Assembly (NCBI GenBank): GCA_022494885.1
Contig: JAGVSM010003551.1
Location: 1 to 64,000 of the forward strand
From: Micrasema longulum
Lineage: Eukaryota > Arthropoda > Insecta > Trichoptera > Brachycentridae
Length of the DNA stretch: 64,000 nt
Direction of reading: 5' to 3'
Shown here: piece by piece, positions 32,884 to 43,635 of the stretch
How positions within the stretch are numbered: position 1 is the first letter of the stretch
Layout: each line of letters starts with the position of its first letter
The notes under the pieces: model-generated
The model's input: the letters and a program-made list of their open reading frames with translations, nothing else
Database searches by the model: none
What the model was told of the DNA's origin: nothing
Program-made: the position numbers and the translations under genes

Positions 32884-33040
32884 TCGTATTTATTTAGTTG
32901 GCCAGTGAGTTCTTGGGTTCGATTTTTGATAACTTTTTTTACTCTTCCAAGAACAATACCTGAATTGTAAGACTTGTCATCTATTGTAAAGAAAAAATAA
33001 TCGAGGTACGCTACGATTAATGTACTAAAACAGGGCTGTT
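32884..33040 (+). repeat. SINE-1, diverged copy
   Basis: TGGGTTCGATTTTTGATAAC (B box), CAAGAACAATACCTGAATTG, TAAGACTTGTCATCTA, AATCGAGGTACGCTACGATT, AATGTACTAAAACAGGGCTG follow the SINE-1 order. The 3' tail is lost. Confidence 0.65.
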
Positions 33041-33182
33041 TTTCTGTAATTGTTTAGTTTCTTATGTTATCGTCTGCAACGGAAACGAAAACGAAATAGG
33101 ATTTTGATTGCATTAGATTGATACATTCAGTTTGAGCGCTTTTGAAAAAATGATCTACACTTTGAAAAACCGGAAAATACTC

Positions 33183-33445
33183 ATCAATCTAAAGAGAAAA
33201 GTAAACGCAACATGTGCGCTACATATGCCCTAGAAACGGTAAACCAGCTCAAATAAAGCACCAAAAAACTACGAGTGATACAAAGAGCCATAAAAGGAGG
33301 CATGTTAGAGATACGTTTGAAAGTTAGAGTCAAAAATGAAGAGGTGAGAAGAAGAACAAAAAATACTTACATTATTTACCGCATAGCGACCCTAAGATAC
33401 CAATGGTAGAGCCAGGTAGAGAGAGTGATAATGATAATTAAAAAA
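33183..33445 (+). pseudogene. Reverse transcriptase C-terminal fragment
   Basis: A single frame with few stops reads LKRKVNATCATYALETVNQL, STKKLRVIQRAIKGGMLEIR, RVKNEEVRRRTKNT, YIIYRIATLRYQW. This order is typical of the connection and C-terminal region of RTE- or R1-like endonuclease/reverse transcriptase proteins (usual pattern: KLRVTQRAMERSMLGI, then NEEIRRRT, then W-G-H). A GATAATGATAATTAAAA tail follows at 33425-33445, as expected for the 3' end of such an insertion. The catalytic domain is absent (5' truncation). Confidence 0.75.
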
Positions 33446-35099
33446 AATTAATTTGAAATTGTACGCTGTTTTGGAATACCCGGTACGCTTTGCTTTGTAT
33501 GAAAATTTATCGATGAACTCAATGTCGACCTTTCCACCGAAAGTTTCCCCATTTGCGAGAGGTTATTTTTTCCCGCGGCTCCATTTGTTTAGGTTAGATT
33601 GAGATTTCGAATTTACAACTACAATAAAAGTAACTCACGCGCGTAAATAATGCATTTTCACTAAAATTTTCAGCGTTCAAAAACTTTTCACAAATTTCTT
33701 TTGGTATTGAAAGTTAACCTTTACACATAAATACATTCCTAAAGTATTGACTGATAGAAAGGAAACAATTGATTCGTTTATAATTTAGTCTACAAGAACT
33801 TTTATTCTTCAAATAACTATAAAAAAAAAAATTAAAACCGGCAACGTTTTAATATTTTCTTGGTGTTAAACATAAAAAATTCTTATTTACAATTTAAATT
33901 TGTTGCCTTATGGTTATTTTGATGTGGCTACTATATCTAATTACATGTAAGAAACGTCATAAAACGTTTGTATTAAATACAAAAATAATGACGTTAAATG
34001 ACCTTAGATTTAAAAATATATGTAATAAGAAAAAAAAATAGAAATCGGCTTCTTAATCAAGAGTTTTTATATTAATGCTATGTAAAGAATGTGTTTAAAT
34101 TCGAATTAAATATATATTATTTTTTCATGGTATATTCGTTTTTCTTAATGTTTTTTTTTCCTTTTTTCGACTGAGCGGACGCAGTATAACTACTGCCCCC
34201 TATTTCGACTGTAATTGTTTTAAGTAAAGATATTTATTTTGAAGTTGAATTAATATTTATGCTGGTAAAATTCATCAACTAGCCACAAAATTGATTTGGT
34301 GCGGTTTTTGTATTTATTAGGTTAATTGGTTGTCCATGTCTCTTACTAAAAAAAAATATTGTAAAAATAATAACTTAAAGAATAATAATCGAAAACCACA
34401 ACACGATAAAGGAAACGTTTTACTGTAATCAAATAGAGGAAAAAAAAAAACCTTCAGAAATCTAACGTCATTTAGCTTAAAGCTTTAAGGATGAAGAAGT
34501 TTAGCTCTATGAGAAATTAAATACCATTTTTTATCTTAAACGTGGTTAAAATTAGAGCATATTATATGGCAAAGTTTCTAGAATACATATGCAAAAAAAA
34601 GAAAAATGAACTTGTTTAAACTACGTTACAAGCTCTTAAGAATCCACCTATGATAGTGTTGTGATAGATTTTTGGTTAACGGAAGCCAAATTATCAATCA
34701 GCAGAACTCAATGAAGAAAAGTTGTGACGTCACAGCTTGAGTAATTTCGAGATTACAAAACTTTAGAAAATCATAATGTGGAAAATATGATACTTAAAAA
34801 TATTTAAAAATAAATTTAGACTTAGTTTGATATTCAATTGACAAATAAAAAAAAATACAAAACCAGTCAACTTTCTCATTACTGCAAATTTAAATGATAA
34901 AATGTTATCGTTTGAAAATAGTTTACGAATTGCAATGACTAAATCACTGGATTTTCGCAATGAATAAGTTTCTGGTGAAATTTTAATAAAAGCCTATAGG
35001 ATGTTGAATAATAAATTGAATAAAGTTCAAATCATAATAAGTTTAACAAATTAACAAAGTTTTTTTTTTCTTTAATGGTATTAAGTATTTTATAACATT
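33446..35099. other. Unrecognised AT-rich DNA
   Basis: No gene or repeat is recognised. TGTGACGTCACAGC occurs at 34724-34737. The small frame at 34763-34960 lacks motifs. Confidence 0.4.
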
Positions 35100-35790
35100 C
35101 AAACAAACTAACAAAACCGTTCGACTCGGTGTTTCAGATTTATTTGCAACATCGAATGTTTTATCGGGATGGAAAATATAAGGTTGCTTACAAGTTCAGT
35201 AAATCTCTTTGTTTTTCCTGGCTTCCGCACAACGTGGCCGAACGTAATCGCCTGTTGTAATGTACGATTTGTGATATAGCTAATATTATAGGGTTCGCGT
35301 CGCGTGTAACTTACGACGTACGCGGAAGACCAGACGCAGACAGTCCGGTAACACCAGGCTAAAAAGGTCAAGAATTTGTACACTAGTAAACGAAGTGTGT
35401 AATAGCCATGTAACGCTTTTTACACGTGGGTTAAGGACTAGTGTTTCTGCTTCAACTACAAAAAGGCTTTTGCCGTCCAGGGGTAAACAGTGAGACACGA
35501 CCATAAATTCCATACAGCCGTAGAGTTATCTACTCATAAACAATAAATACACGTCAGTAGCAGATATTTTTGCGATTTATCGATAAACAAAAGTGTCTTG
35601 GGATTGTTTGTTCGCTTAACTAAACATAACTATGAGAACATGGTGAAATTGAACAACCTTTTACGATATTACGTCACAGGGGGCCTAATGTTATGTCCTA
35701 CACGCGGCGCGGCGGAGTTTGGTCCAAAAATGCTGCAAAAATAGCGCAATACGACACATTTTCGTCCCCTTTGAAAAATAATAAATAGCA
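35100..35790. other. GC-richer, high-complexity island
   Basis: Composition changes here: CpG-containing words are frequent (for example GTTCGCGTCGCGTGTAAC near 35292, ACACGCGGCGCGGCGGAG near 35700). Overlapping minus-strand frames at 35108-35383 and 35286-35513 exist, but neither shows a known motif. No match is seen elsewhere in the window. It could be unique host sequence such as a promoter or exon region, or a single-copy mobile element. Confidence 0.3.
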
Positions 35791-35931
35791 AATATCTCGA
35801 CGCACTGGATTTGCAACAAGGTATAAGACGATTATTTTAATAATATTGATTTGTTAGGGCGTTTATGAAATAATAACACAATTTTATTTTTTTAACAAGT
35901 AATATACAAGAGTATTATGATCTAAATTTGT

Positions 35932-36017
35932 TGCAACAGAGACAAAAAACACTTTTGAGACAGGATATGAAAGTCTAGGCATTTTCAAGACTCATGACTT
36001 GTAATTGGCTAGTTTAA
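35932..36017 (-). repeat. Repeat D core, old copy
   Basis: TTGCAACAGAGACAAAAAAC, GAAAGTCTAGGCATTTTCAA, ACTCATGACTTGTAATTGGC and TAGTTTAATTG match the D core in inverse orientation. The copy stops where a SINE-4-like segment begins. Confidence 0.65.
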
Positions 36018-36019
36018 TT

Positions 36020-36055
36020 GATTCCCGCTAGTTGCAAGAAAAAAGTCAACGCTCA
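36020..36055 (+). repeat. SINE-4-like fragment
   Basis: GATTCCCGCTAGTTGCAAGA, then AAAAAGTC, matches the B-box end and following bases of the minus-strand copy at about 46930-47040. It is abutted to the D fragment. Confidence 0.45.
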
Positions 36056-36319
36056 CAAACCTCTAAAATAGAGAACATCAAAAAATTTGTACATGATTTT
36101 TGTAAAATTACTGGTAATAAATTTATGTACACTTACAAAAGTCAATGTTAATTTAAAAAAAACGTTTAATAACAGATTTTATTCTTCAAAATTCCACTTA
36201 ACATCCCCTCCAGGCAGATGATGAAATAGATCCAGAACTCTGGACTCTTGACTCAATTGCTTCTTTATGGTTAAAACCCTGAAGAAATCTGGAGGAAATT
36301 AAGTGGAGATAAGTTTCCC
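36056..36319. other. Unrecognised DNA
   Basis: No feature is recognised in this gap between repeats. Confidence 0.4.
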
Positions 36320-36570
36320 TCGTTGCGTATTAATTGGTACGTTTGTCTTCTATTCTTGAGGTCTTAGATTCAATTTCTGTCAAATAATGTGAAAAATATT
36401 GTTTTTAAAGGTGGTTCTACGGTGAAATATTTCATTGTCCCTGGACTGGAACCTGAAGTGTAAGATTGTATCTTCAATGTTAACAAATCAATTCATGTAC
36501 GCTGCTATTAGAGTACCGATGCAGTGCCCTATGCATCACTGGGTGTAGATAGGGAAATAATGATGATGAA
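36320..36570 (+). repeat. SINE-1, nearly full copy
   Basis: The head is diverged (TCTTGAGGTCTTAGATTCAA). The body is well kept: GAAATATTTCATTGTCCCTG, GACTGGAACCTGAAGTGTAA, GTACCGATGCAGTGCCCTAT, GCATCACTGGGTG, and the tail AATAATGATGATGAA. Confidence 0.75.
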
Positions 36571-36653
36571 TAAATATTTCATATCAATATATTGTGAAAA
36601 ATGTTAATTCAAAATCCGAAAAGAACGCACGCGAAAAAAACACCTTGATTGTG

Positions 36654-36765
36654 ATATAATTAATTGAATTTTTTTTTAAACTGCAAAATTTCATTGTTCA
36701 TAGACTGTCATCTGAAGCGTAAGACTAATCATCTAACCTACAGTAACATATCATCCTATTTCTGG
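36654..36765 (+). repeat. SINE-1 body fragment
   Basis: CAAAATTTCATTGTTCATAG, ACTGTCATCTGAAGCGTAAG, ACTAATCATCTAACC match the middle of SINE-1. Head and tail are missing. Confidence 0.65.
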
Positions 36766-37001
36766 CAAAAAGCTTTAAGTAAAAATTTTGAGTTAATATT
36801 AGAGTAACGTTAAATTTAATACGCTCAAACAGAAAAAGTTTTTTTTTATTATCTGGACGAGTGTAGAAGTTTTTAAAAAGCACGTACGTAAACAAATAAA
36901 AAATAAATTTGGCAAAAAACTATGTCGGTAACAACAAACAACCACTTATTGTCGAATTATCGGAAAAAAACGCTAATGTCGAGTTATAAATTAACTATAG
37001 T

Positions 37002-37901
37002 AGGGGAGAGTTGGATATTGGCGCGCGGTTAATAATGGCGCGCCCCCGTCTATCTCCTAAACAATGCAAGTTTGAATGTAATACAATTGGCTTGGAGTAG
37101 GATTCCAGTATCCACTTGTTTAAGAAGCTTCCGGTGTCTTAAACGTGTTGGACTAGTCGATCTTGGTGTGTTTTCTTATAATTTTTGTTTGATTGAAATA
37201 TTGGAGGTGTGTGGTATTTATTTATTATTTCACTATTTGTTTGATAGAAAACAGAGTTGAATTTATTCATGCTTACATTAAACAATACATTTGTTAAATT
37301 TTCACAACAATTATTTAAATATGTTTTTTTTAAACTAAAATGACCCAGTTGGCTAATATCGTGTTTAAGCCGCGCGCGCCATTTCTAACTGCCACACCTC
37401 TAAAAACAATGCTTAAAACGAAAAATCAAAAAAAAAGGACGAAAACATCAATAAATGATGTAAACATAAAGTAAAACCAGCTTACAAGAGGAAATTACAA
37501 TTGGAATCCAGCGACAAAACGAGTAATGAATAGATATCCTTTATTTATGATGATGATTCTGATGATGACATAGTGAATAGTGATTAAAATTAGCTTTGCG
37601 CTGTTTGTGGAAAATCTCTATTTTAAACTAAACTTTTTTGTGTGTCAAGAAAGGCGCGGTAATATCAAACCAAAGGCACGCTATTAACATACCGGTTTGA
37701 TAATACCACGCTTTGGTGACGTTTTTGTTTTTTCATAGAAAACTTACCAAACAACTAATTTTCCATTATTTTCCTTTATGTTGTTAGAGTTAAAAGATGA
37801 ATGTACCAATAAATGTAATTAAAATTGAAATATCTGTTCAGTTGTAGTTGCAAAATGGAATATACCTTAGGGGCTCGCCAATATCCAACTCTCCCCTATT
37901 A
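37002..37901 (+). mobile_element. Pogo/Tigger-like DNA transposon relic
   Basis: The left end TAGGGGAGAGTTGGATATTG (then GCGCGCGG) and the right end, on the opposite strand, TAGGGGAGAGTTGGATATTG (then GCGAGCC) form inverted repeats of about 23 bp. TA flanks both sides (left GTAGGGG, right CCCCTATT), fitting a TA target site. The span of about 0.9 kb is too short for a full pogo/Tigger. Inside, 37471-37630 in one frame reads VKPAYKRKLQLESSD, DDDSDDDIVNSD and CAVCGKSL. This resembles the acidic and zinc-knuckle tail of pogo/Tigger transposases. A second pair of GCGCGGTAATATCAAACC-like blocks lies near 37655-37725. The catalytic domain is deleted. Confidence 0.68.
37471..37630 (+). pseudogene. 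Transposase C-terminal relic (acidic tail plus Cys-x2-Cys)
   Basis: One frame continues through several stops: PAYKRKLQLESSDKTSNE, then FIYDDDSDDDIVNSD, then LCAVCGKSLF. In pogo/Tigger-type proteins a stretch rich in Asp and Ser precedes a C2-type zinc-binding knuckle at the C-terminus. Only the first Cys-x-x-Cys is visible here. The catalytic DDD domain is not found within the element, so the gene is a remnant. Assignment depends on this motif order and on the terminal repeats. Confidence 0.5.
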
Positions 37902-38130
37902 TCTACCTACATGAAACATCAAAATAGAACAGGTAAACAGCTTTAAATGATTTGACGTTTTTTGCTTATTCCCACTTTACTAACGTTTTGTATTTAATTT
38001 AATATTTGTAAAATTTATATGAAATTTTTAAGTAAATCGGTTTTCACAGATATAAATATCCAATTTCCAGACAGCCTTCCTATCGTTGCTGGTAAATGAC
38101 AACAAATAAATAAACTATGCCGCATTTGCT
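37902..38130. other. Unrecognised DNA
   Basis: No feature is recognised. Confidence 0.4.
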
Positions 38131-38189
38131 TTCTTAATACGGTGCTTAATGCACCACTGGGTTCGGAGAAGGATATGATGATGATGATC
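38131..38189 (+). repeat. SINE-1 3' tail fragment
   Basis: AATACGGTGCTTAATGCACC, ACTGGGTTCGGAGAAGGATA, then TGATGATGATGAT match the 3' end and GATG-repeat tail of SINE-1. Confidence 0.7.
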
Positions 38190-38948
38190 CACTCAACAAC
38201 TTAGACGGCTCAGCAAAGAAAATGTGACCAAATACGTGTAAAAAAATGTATATATTTTAGGAAATCTTTCATTTGGAGCAAGCAGAAATATTTATGCAAT
38301 TTGTATAACTTACCAATGAGAAGAAACCGTCAAATTTACATTTCTCAAATCGGAGCGGAAGGCCCATTAATGAGATTTTTCTAGAGAAGCTTTGCGACAG
38401 AAAAAGGTATGCTTTTGTTTGAAGTAGATTATGCAAAGGAAATGTGTCAACAGGAAATGGAAAAGCAGTAAAAATAGCTGCGAGGACATAAGGATTGTGA
38501 CGCCAATGAAGAGGAATTAAAGTTTTTTACGAATCTTTTTACATGTAAATGAACTGAATGCCGTAAATTACGGTTTCACTTTTTTGTGCGTTCTAATTTT
38601 TTCCTGATAACATTAAAATCCTTCCGTCTTCCGCATGAAACATAATTTATGGAATAATGTATTATAAATCATTTGTTATTTTATAATTCTAATGTCAAAA
38701 CAGGATCAAATAAAACACAAACATACCGTCTTTACATGATCCTTTTTTGTTTCAATACCTATGTTTCATGAAAATAAGAAATAAATGTAACATAAAGTAA
38801 ATACTGGTTAAATTTACCCACTTTTTTCCTTAATCCTATGCCAACTTAGGTAAAACAACTGTTCGGAATTTTCGATTTTTTTTGTGTATGTGTAAATGTT
38901 TGTAGGCAGGCTGGACTTCCTCCCTAGGAAGTTATTTAGAACTTAATT
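38190..38948. other. Unrecognised DNA
   Basis: No gene or repeat is recognised. Confidence 0.4.
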
Positions 38949-39056
38949 GGTTGCAACAGAGAGGGAAAACATTTTTGAGAAAGGAATTTGGAAGTCTAGT
39001 CATTTACAGGGATTATGACTAGGTATTGGCTGGCTAAAGTGACTCGTTGACACACA
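38949..39056 (-). repeat. Repeat D core, old copy
   Basis: TTGCAACAGAGAGGGAAAAC, TTTGGAAGTCTAGTCATTTA, CAGGGATTATGACTAGGTAT, TGGCTGGCTAAAGTGACTCG match the D core in inverse orientation. Confidence 0.7.
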
Positions 39057-39823
39057 TATTTTCAAAGCTTCTCTTACCAGCTCTAGAATTCTATTTGTCT
39101 CTACGTCTAGAAGACATATGTCAATTTTATACCAATTGAATTTTATTTTAACCATGGCGTCAGCAGAAAAAAATATAAGATTAAAACACTTTGATTTTGT
39201 CAACTTGCTGCGATCGATCCTATATTGCACTTGGTTTTTCTATTACTATTATATTGTATGAATTGTTAGTCGATGAACTTAAACTAGTTTTTCACTATAG
39301 CGATACTAAGAAAATACATGATTTGCCATATTTTTGGGCCAGTTTGTGATATGCCACCAAATATACTTTGTACCCGTGAAAACGTAATCTGGTACGTATT
39401 TTGGCATTTAAACCGACATACGACATAAGGAAGACATTTCTGAACCATGTAAATATTTTTTTAAAAAGAGAGACGACATCTAACAACGAACATCAATCCC
39501 AAAAATTGAATACAAGATTATTTGTTTATATGTATATATTATTGCTGTCAATCTTATTAAGAAAAAATATAAATCTAAATTAACTTCAATTCAAAATGAA
39601 GGGAGTTTATTTTATAGGTTGAATAAAATAACAATTTGCATTTTCTAGTTTTCAGAGCCTGACTCGGGTAAGAGCATTTCCCAACTCGCTCTCAACTTCG
39701 GTCTACCGGCCTGAAAAAGTTTTATGTCCACTGGTATAGTAAAAAGTCTTCCATGCTGTTGAAGAAAGTATTTCTTGCATTTTTATTATTTGTGACAGGA
39801 ACATTCAACGCCACACCGGTATA
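39057..39823. other. Unrecognised DNA
   Basis: Open frames at 39000-39230, 39295-39486 and 39401-39583 overlap one another or repeat D and have no motif. A GC-richer phrase at 39655-39720 (ACTCGGGTAAGAGCATTTCC) is not matched elsewhere in the window. Confidence 0.4.
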
Positions 39824-39850
39824 CATAGCGGTTCTCAATCTGTGCGGCAA
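39824..39850 (+). repeat. Possible hAT-like terminus
   Basis: TAGCGGTTCTCAATCTGTGC followed by GGCA resembles the CAGNGGTTCTCAA-type ends of many hAT elements. A partner end is not clear: TTTTTTGAGAAC near 40152-40163 is the only weak candidate. Confidence 0.25.
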
Positions 39851-40264
39851 CCGTATTCAAAATGATTATAAAATCATTGTTTAAAATGCCGAAATCAAAA
39901 ACTAATGCCAGAGAGTAATATAGCATTTATTAGTTTATCTAGTAGATCATATTATAATTTAACAAACATATTATTATTAACCATATTATAATTTAGAAGT
40001 ATACAAAACGCCGGTGGGTATAATGATCTGAATCTGTGCCTTAAATTTATTGAAATAATAATGAATTTTTTTTAAATACCTAACCCAATGACAGATGTCA
40101 GACAATGATATTAGTTTAAAATTTCTAAAGGTTAACTGTCGAATTTTTCTTTTTTGAGAACTTGTTTTCTCAAGTAATTTTTTATATTTTTTATTATATT
40201 TTTATTTTCTTAATTTTTCAGACTTACATCCCTTCCACAAACCCTTTCCCTCATTTTGCTTCCA

Positions 40265-40505
40265 GTGCATAAAGCTTTGTTGTACCTAATGGTGCATATG
40301 GCACTACGTTGGTACACCAATTGCATTGTATCTTGATTATTTTTGTAACATGAAGGTAAGGTAGGTAAGGTGACCAGTCTTACGCTTCAGGTACCAGTCT
40401 AAGGACTACGAAATATTCTAGTGTAAAAATGCCCTTTTATTTATTTTATTTAAATAAGATCTCTTGCATGGTAAGCAAACGTGCTCACCATAACCACGAG
40501 GCCAA
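40265..40505 (-). repeat. SINE-1, minus strand, B box deleted
   Basis: On the minus strand, CGTGGTTATGGTGAGCACGT and TTGCTTACCATGCAAGAGAT (head) join directly to the body: AGACTGGTACCTGAAGCGTA, GGTGTACCAACGTAGTGCCA, TATGCACCATTAGG. The B-box segment between head and body is missing. Confidence 0.75.
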
Positions 40506-40720
40506 CAAAAAAAAAGTCATAAAAAGCTATTTTTTAAAAATTTTAAAGATATTTTTAAAAGTACATCATAAAATAATTGTTCCTAATTAGTTTAAATGTA
40601 TATCCTAAAAAAACTGTACATAAGTATAAAAAATATTATATTTTATCGTATTATTAGGGTTTTATCGTTTTGCATAAATAAATGATTGATCATTTTTATG
40701 ATTAACCTACATATTTTAAC

Positions 40721-40830
40721 ATTTGTAACGAATTGTTAATAACGCACTATTAGGGAATGGAAAATTGTGATTGAGCGGAGATCGAACCTCGGTATTCTGA
40801 TCCAGCAATCCATCTGACCGCAACCCGATC
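40721..40830 (-). repeat. SINE-3 copy, minus strand
   Basis: On the minus strand, GATCGGGTTGCGGTCAGATG, ATACCGAGGTTCGATCTCCG (B box) and CCATTCCCTAATAGTGCGTT followed by ATTAACAATTCGTTACAAAT match the SINE-3 layout. Confidence 0.65.
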
Positions 40831-41225
40831 CAAAAAGAAATATGAAGTAAAAAACTCCAGCTATTTGGTAAATTTCAACACATAATACTTTGTTTGAAAT
40901 TGTTTAAATAGCTTAACGTAAATAAGATATTTTTATAAATTAAATATTACAACTAGAACTCTCTTCTTTAAAAAAAAAAGAAGAAAAATACAATTCCATA
41001 AAAAAAGGTTTCAGCTAAAATATTTAAATAAATAAATATTATTTTAAGTATAACCGAAGGCATAATTTTATGTAAAAATAAAGGAAAAATGACACAAAAA
41101 TGTATGTGATTTAAAATACTTGTATTTATTTTCAAAAACAAAAAAATAACGTTTTTGTTCGATCACTTTCATGTTTAATTTTTAATGTTTTAAAATATAT
41201 AAACAAATTTTTGTTCAATACTTAT

Positions 41226-41354
41226 ATCCGTATGCAGAGACAAACCTTAAGGTGAGGAAAGTACATTCTATTGTTTTCACCTTCGGGTTATTCTTCGCAT
41301 TTGAGATTAGAATGTACTTTCCTCTCCTTAAGTTTTGTCTCTGCATACGGGTAT
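41226..41354. repeat. 129-bp near-perfect stem-loop (MITE or precursor-like hairpin)
   Basis: The left arm TCCGTATGCAGAGACAAACC then TTAAGGTGAGGAAAGTACAT pairs with the right arm ATGTACTTTCCTCTCCTTAA then GTTTTGTCTCTGCATACGGG, over about 44 bp with only a few mismatches. The loop is about 37 bases. The arms are GC-moderate, unlike the chance AT palindromes nearby. No second copy is seen in the window. Confidence 0.7.
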
Positions 41355-42120
41355 TAGTCTTTATTGAGATCCTAAATACCTCAGTTTAGTCTAAATTTGA
41401 AATGGGGTGATCTGCCGGTCTAAAAGTGATTACATTTAAGTTAAATAAAGCTTTTAAGTATATTTTGAAACTGAAATACCTTTTAAAATTATTGTTTTTA
41501 TCTATTTCGTGTTTTTTTTTTATTATTGCGCGATTAAAAAAAAAACATTTAAAATTACAAAATCGTATGATTTTTTTCATTTAGCGTGCGTTTTACCAGA
41601 CTACAGCCTTAAGATTGATAACATGTATAATATTGTGGTAATAATTGATATTTCCATATAACAATTCTGACCGCAAATATATGTGTTAAATAAATATACA
41701 CCATTGCATACATAACTGATGTTCCTATGAATACGGTCCAAAGTATTTAAAATACGTGAAAAATTTGAACTTCATCATTGGAATTTTCAAGTGTTGTAAT
41801 TTGGTATGCAAAATTAAATGATTTTTTTTTATAATGATAATTTGACAAAATGTTAGAGAAATATTAGCTTTTACCCGTGGATTCACTCACGCGGTATTAG
41901 CGAGATTTTTTTTTTGATTTTTTAAAAACTATTATTGAGTCTTTATTAAAAATAATACAAATTATTACAATGTGAATAGATTATAAGAAGAAGGCAAAGT
42001 ATTATTCATAATTTTTCCCGATAAACCATTAAATAATATATCGTCATTGGGTGCTCAGACATTAGTTTTAATTAATAATCAAATGAAAGAGTACAGACAA
42101 TTATGTCTGTATATAATATA
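41355..42120. other. Unrecognised AT-rich DNA
   Basis: No gene or repeat is recognised. The minus-strand frame 41386-41580 is without motif. Confidence 0.4.
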
Positions 42121-42166
42121 TTATATATTTATATGCACAATATTAATTGTGCATATAAATATATAA
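42121..42166. repeat. Perfect 21-bp-arm palindrome
   Basis: TTATATATTTATATGCACAA plus T pairs exactly with ATTGTGCATATAAATATATA plus A across a 4-base ATTA loop. The TGCACAAT/ATTGTGCA centre makes it more than simple (TA)n. It could extrude a cruciform. No function is implied. Confidence 0.7.
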
Positions 42167-42954
42167 TTATTTTTTTTATTAAATAAAAAAATTAAATACA
42201 TGTTTATTTACATAAACACTTCCCATTACGTGAAAAAAAAAATTGTATACATTGGGAGTGACGTTTTACAATAGTTTGTTATTTTTAATTATTAATATTT
42301 TTTGGATAAAATATAAATTATAAAAAAATAATTTTACACGGTGTTTTTAATCAGTGCTTCACAATGAAGAATTAAAAATGTAACTTTTCACTTCTTTCTT
42401 AAATATATTTTTTTCCTGACTGCACTTTTTATTTTTTTGTTCATTTTATAAAAAAAAAAATTCCCTGTAAGTATAATGATGTTGTGCTGTAGTTGTTTTT
42501 AGTTTGGGAATTAAGATATTACCACCTGTTCTAGGTCGCGTACTTACGTTTTGTGTCCTAGACACTACTATTCATTTTGTCTTTATGTATTTGAAGCAAA
42601 CCACTATTTTTATATCTAAAACCTTTAACTTTTTAATTAATTGAACGGTGGGAAAAGAAGACGGTTTTTTAAAATAACTTTTAAAATTATTTTTTTGATT
42701 TTTTTGACCGGTAAAATATTTGTTTTAAAAACACCACCCCATCCGATTATTCCGTACTGTAATATAGATTAGGCTCATTAGATCATTGCATTCAAAAAAT
42801 TATTAAAGATCATTAAGGTCTACCATATATACATATTGTTGTTAAATCCTACTACAAAACTTAAACGAAAAGCCAACCAAACTAATCATAGATAAATCAA
42901 GTCAATTTTTCAAATTCATACAATTGATTTCGAATTGATTCCTTTTTCAAATGA
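42167..42954. other. Unrecognised AT-rich DNA
   Basis: No gene or repeat is recognised. Confidence 0.4.
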
Positions 42955-42997
42955 TGTTACCTTAGAGTATAAGATGTATATACTCTTAGGATGTTAC
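42955..42997. repeat. Short hairpin, relative of 23871-23907
   Basis: GTTACCTTAGAGTATA pairs with TATACTCTTAGGATGTTAC, one or two mismatches aside. The stem resembles the GTAACCTTAG stem at 23871. It lies directly beside the end of the decayed retrotransposon fragment that follows. Confidence 0.45.
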
Positions 42998-43007
42998 TTA
43001 TTGTTGA

Positions 43008-43300
43008 AACATTAAATATCATCATTAGCATTCCATGTCCGCTCCCTAGTTGGAGCATATGGTATCCACAAAGAACCTGCATGCATCTTGATCGGCAGGT
43101 GACTCTTTTGCGTCCTCCCAAGTCAGGTTCTGTCATAAACTGCCAACGAACAGTCAGCATTAGACGTCCAGGACACCGAAAATCTGATGCTGTGTAAAGT
43201 AGACAAGTGTGATAAGGCTCTCAAGAGGCATTCGTAGTATGTGGCCTAGCCAACTGTATCGCCTTTGCTTAACGACAGTTGTCACCGGAGTTTGCTGAGT
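43008..43300 (-). pseudogene. Reverse transcriptase C-terminal fragment, minus strand
   Basis: One minus-strand frame reads VVKQRRYSWLGHILRMPLES, later TWEDAKESPADQDACRFFVD, then TICSN and GADMEC, with several stops. The RxxWxGHxLRM and TWxxAxxxAxDxxxWRxxV blocks are the usual ending of RTE- and CR1-like reverse transcriptase proteins. The catalytic region is absent. The overlapping frames on both strands at 42957-43197 are shadows. Confidence 0.7.
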
Positions 43301-43554
43301 CCATTCTCTTTTTTACAAAAATTTGTATCACACAACTTGATTTTTTTATAATGTATGAGTTTATTTAAGATATTATTGTTGAACAGTTTCCAATCAGTTG
43401 ATGTTATGGTAATAAAATAATTATAGTGATGGGATGTTCGTAAGCATACTTACATCTAATAACAGTATAAATTATCAATAAACAACATACATTACATGAT
43501 CAGCATACTATCAAAAGAAAGGTCAATACTGTTTTAGCGATAGGAATGTGGAAA

Positions 43555-43635
43555 TTCACAAGGCATTTACAGAGGTTATGACATTTTATTGGCTGGTTAA
43601 TGTGGCCTCCTTACACACTGTGCACGTTTTAAACA
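43555..43635 (-). repeat. Repeat D core, old copy
   Basis: GGCATTTACAGAGGTTATGA, CATTTTATTGGCTGGTTAAT, GTGGCCTCCTTACACACTGT match the D core in inverse orientation. Confidence 0.65.

Noticed and set aside
42121..42166. Transcription terminator
   Set aside because: A perfect AT-rich hairpin in a eukaryotic, gene-free region does not support an intrinsic terminator.
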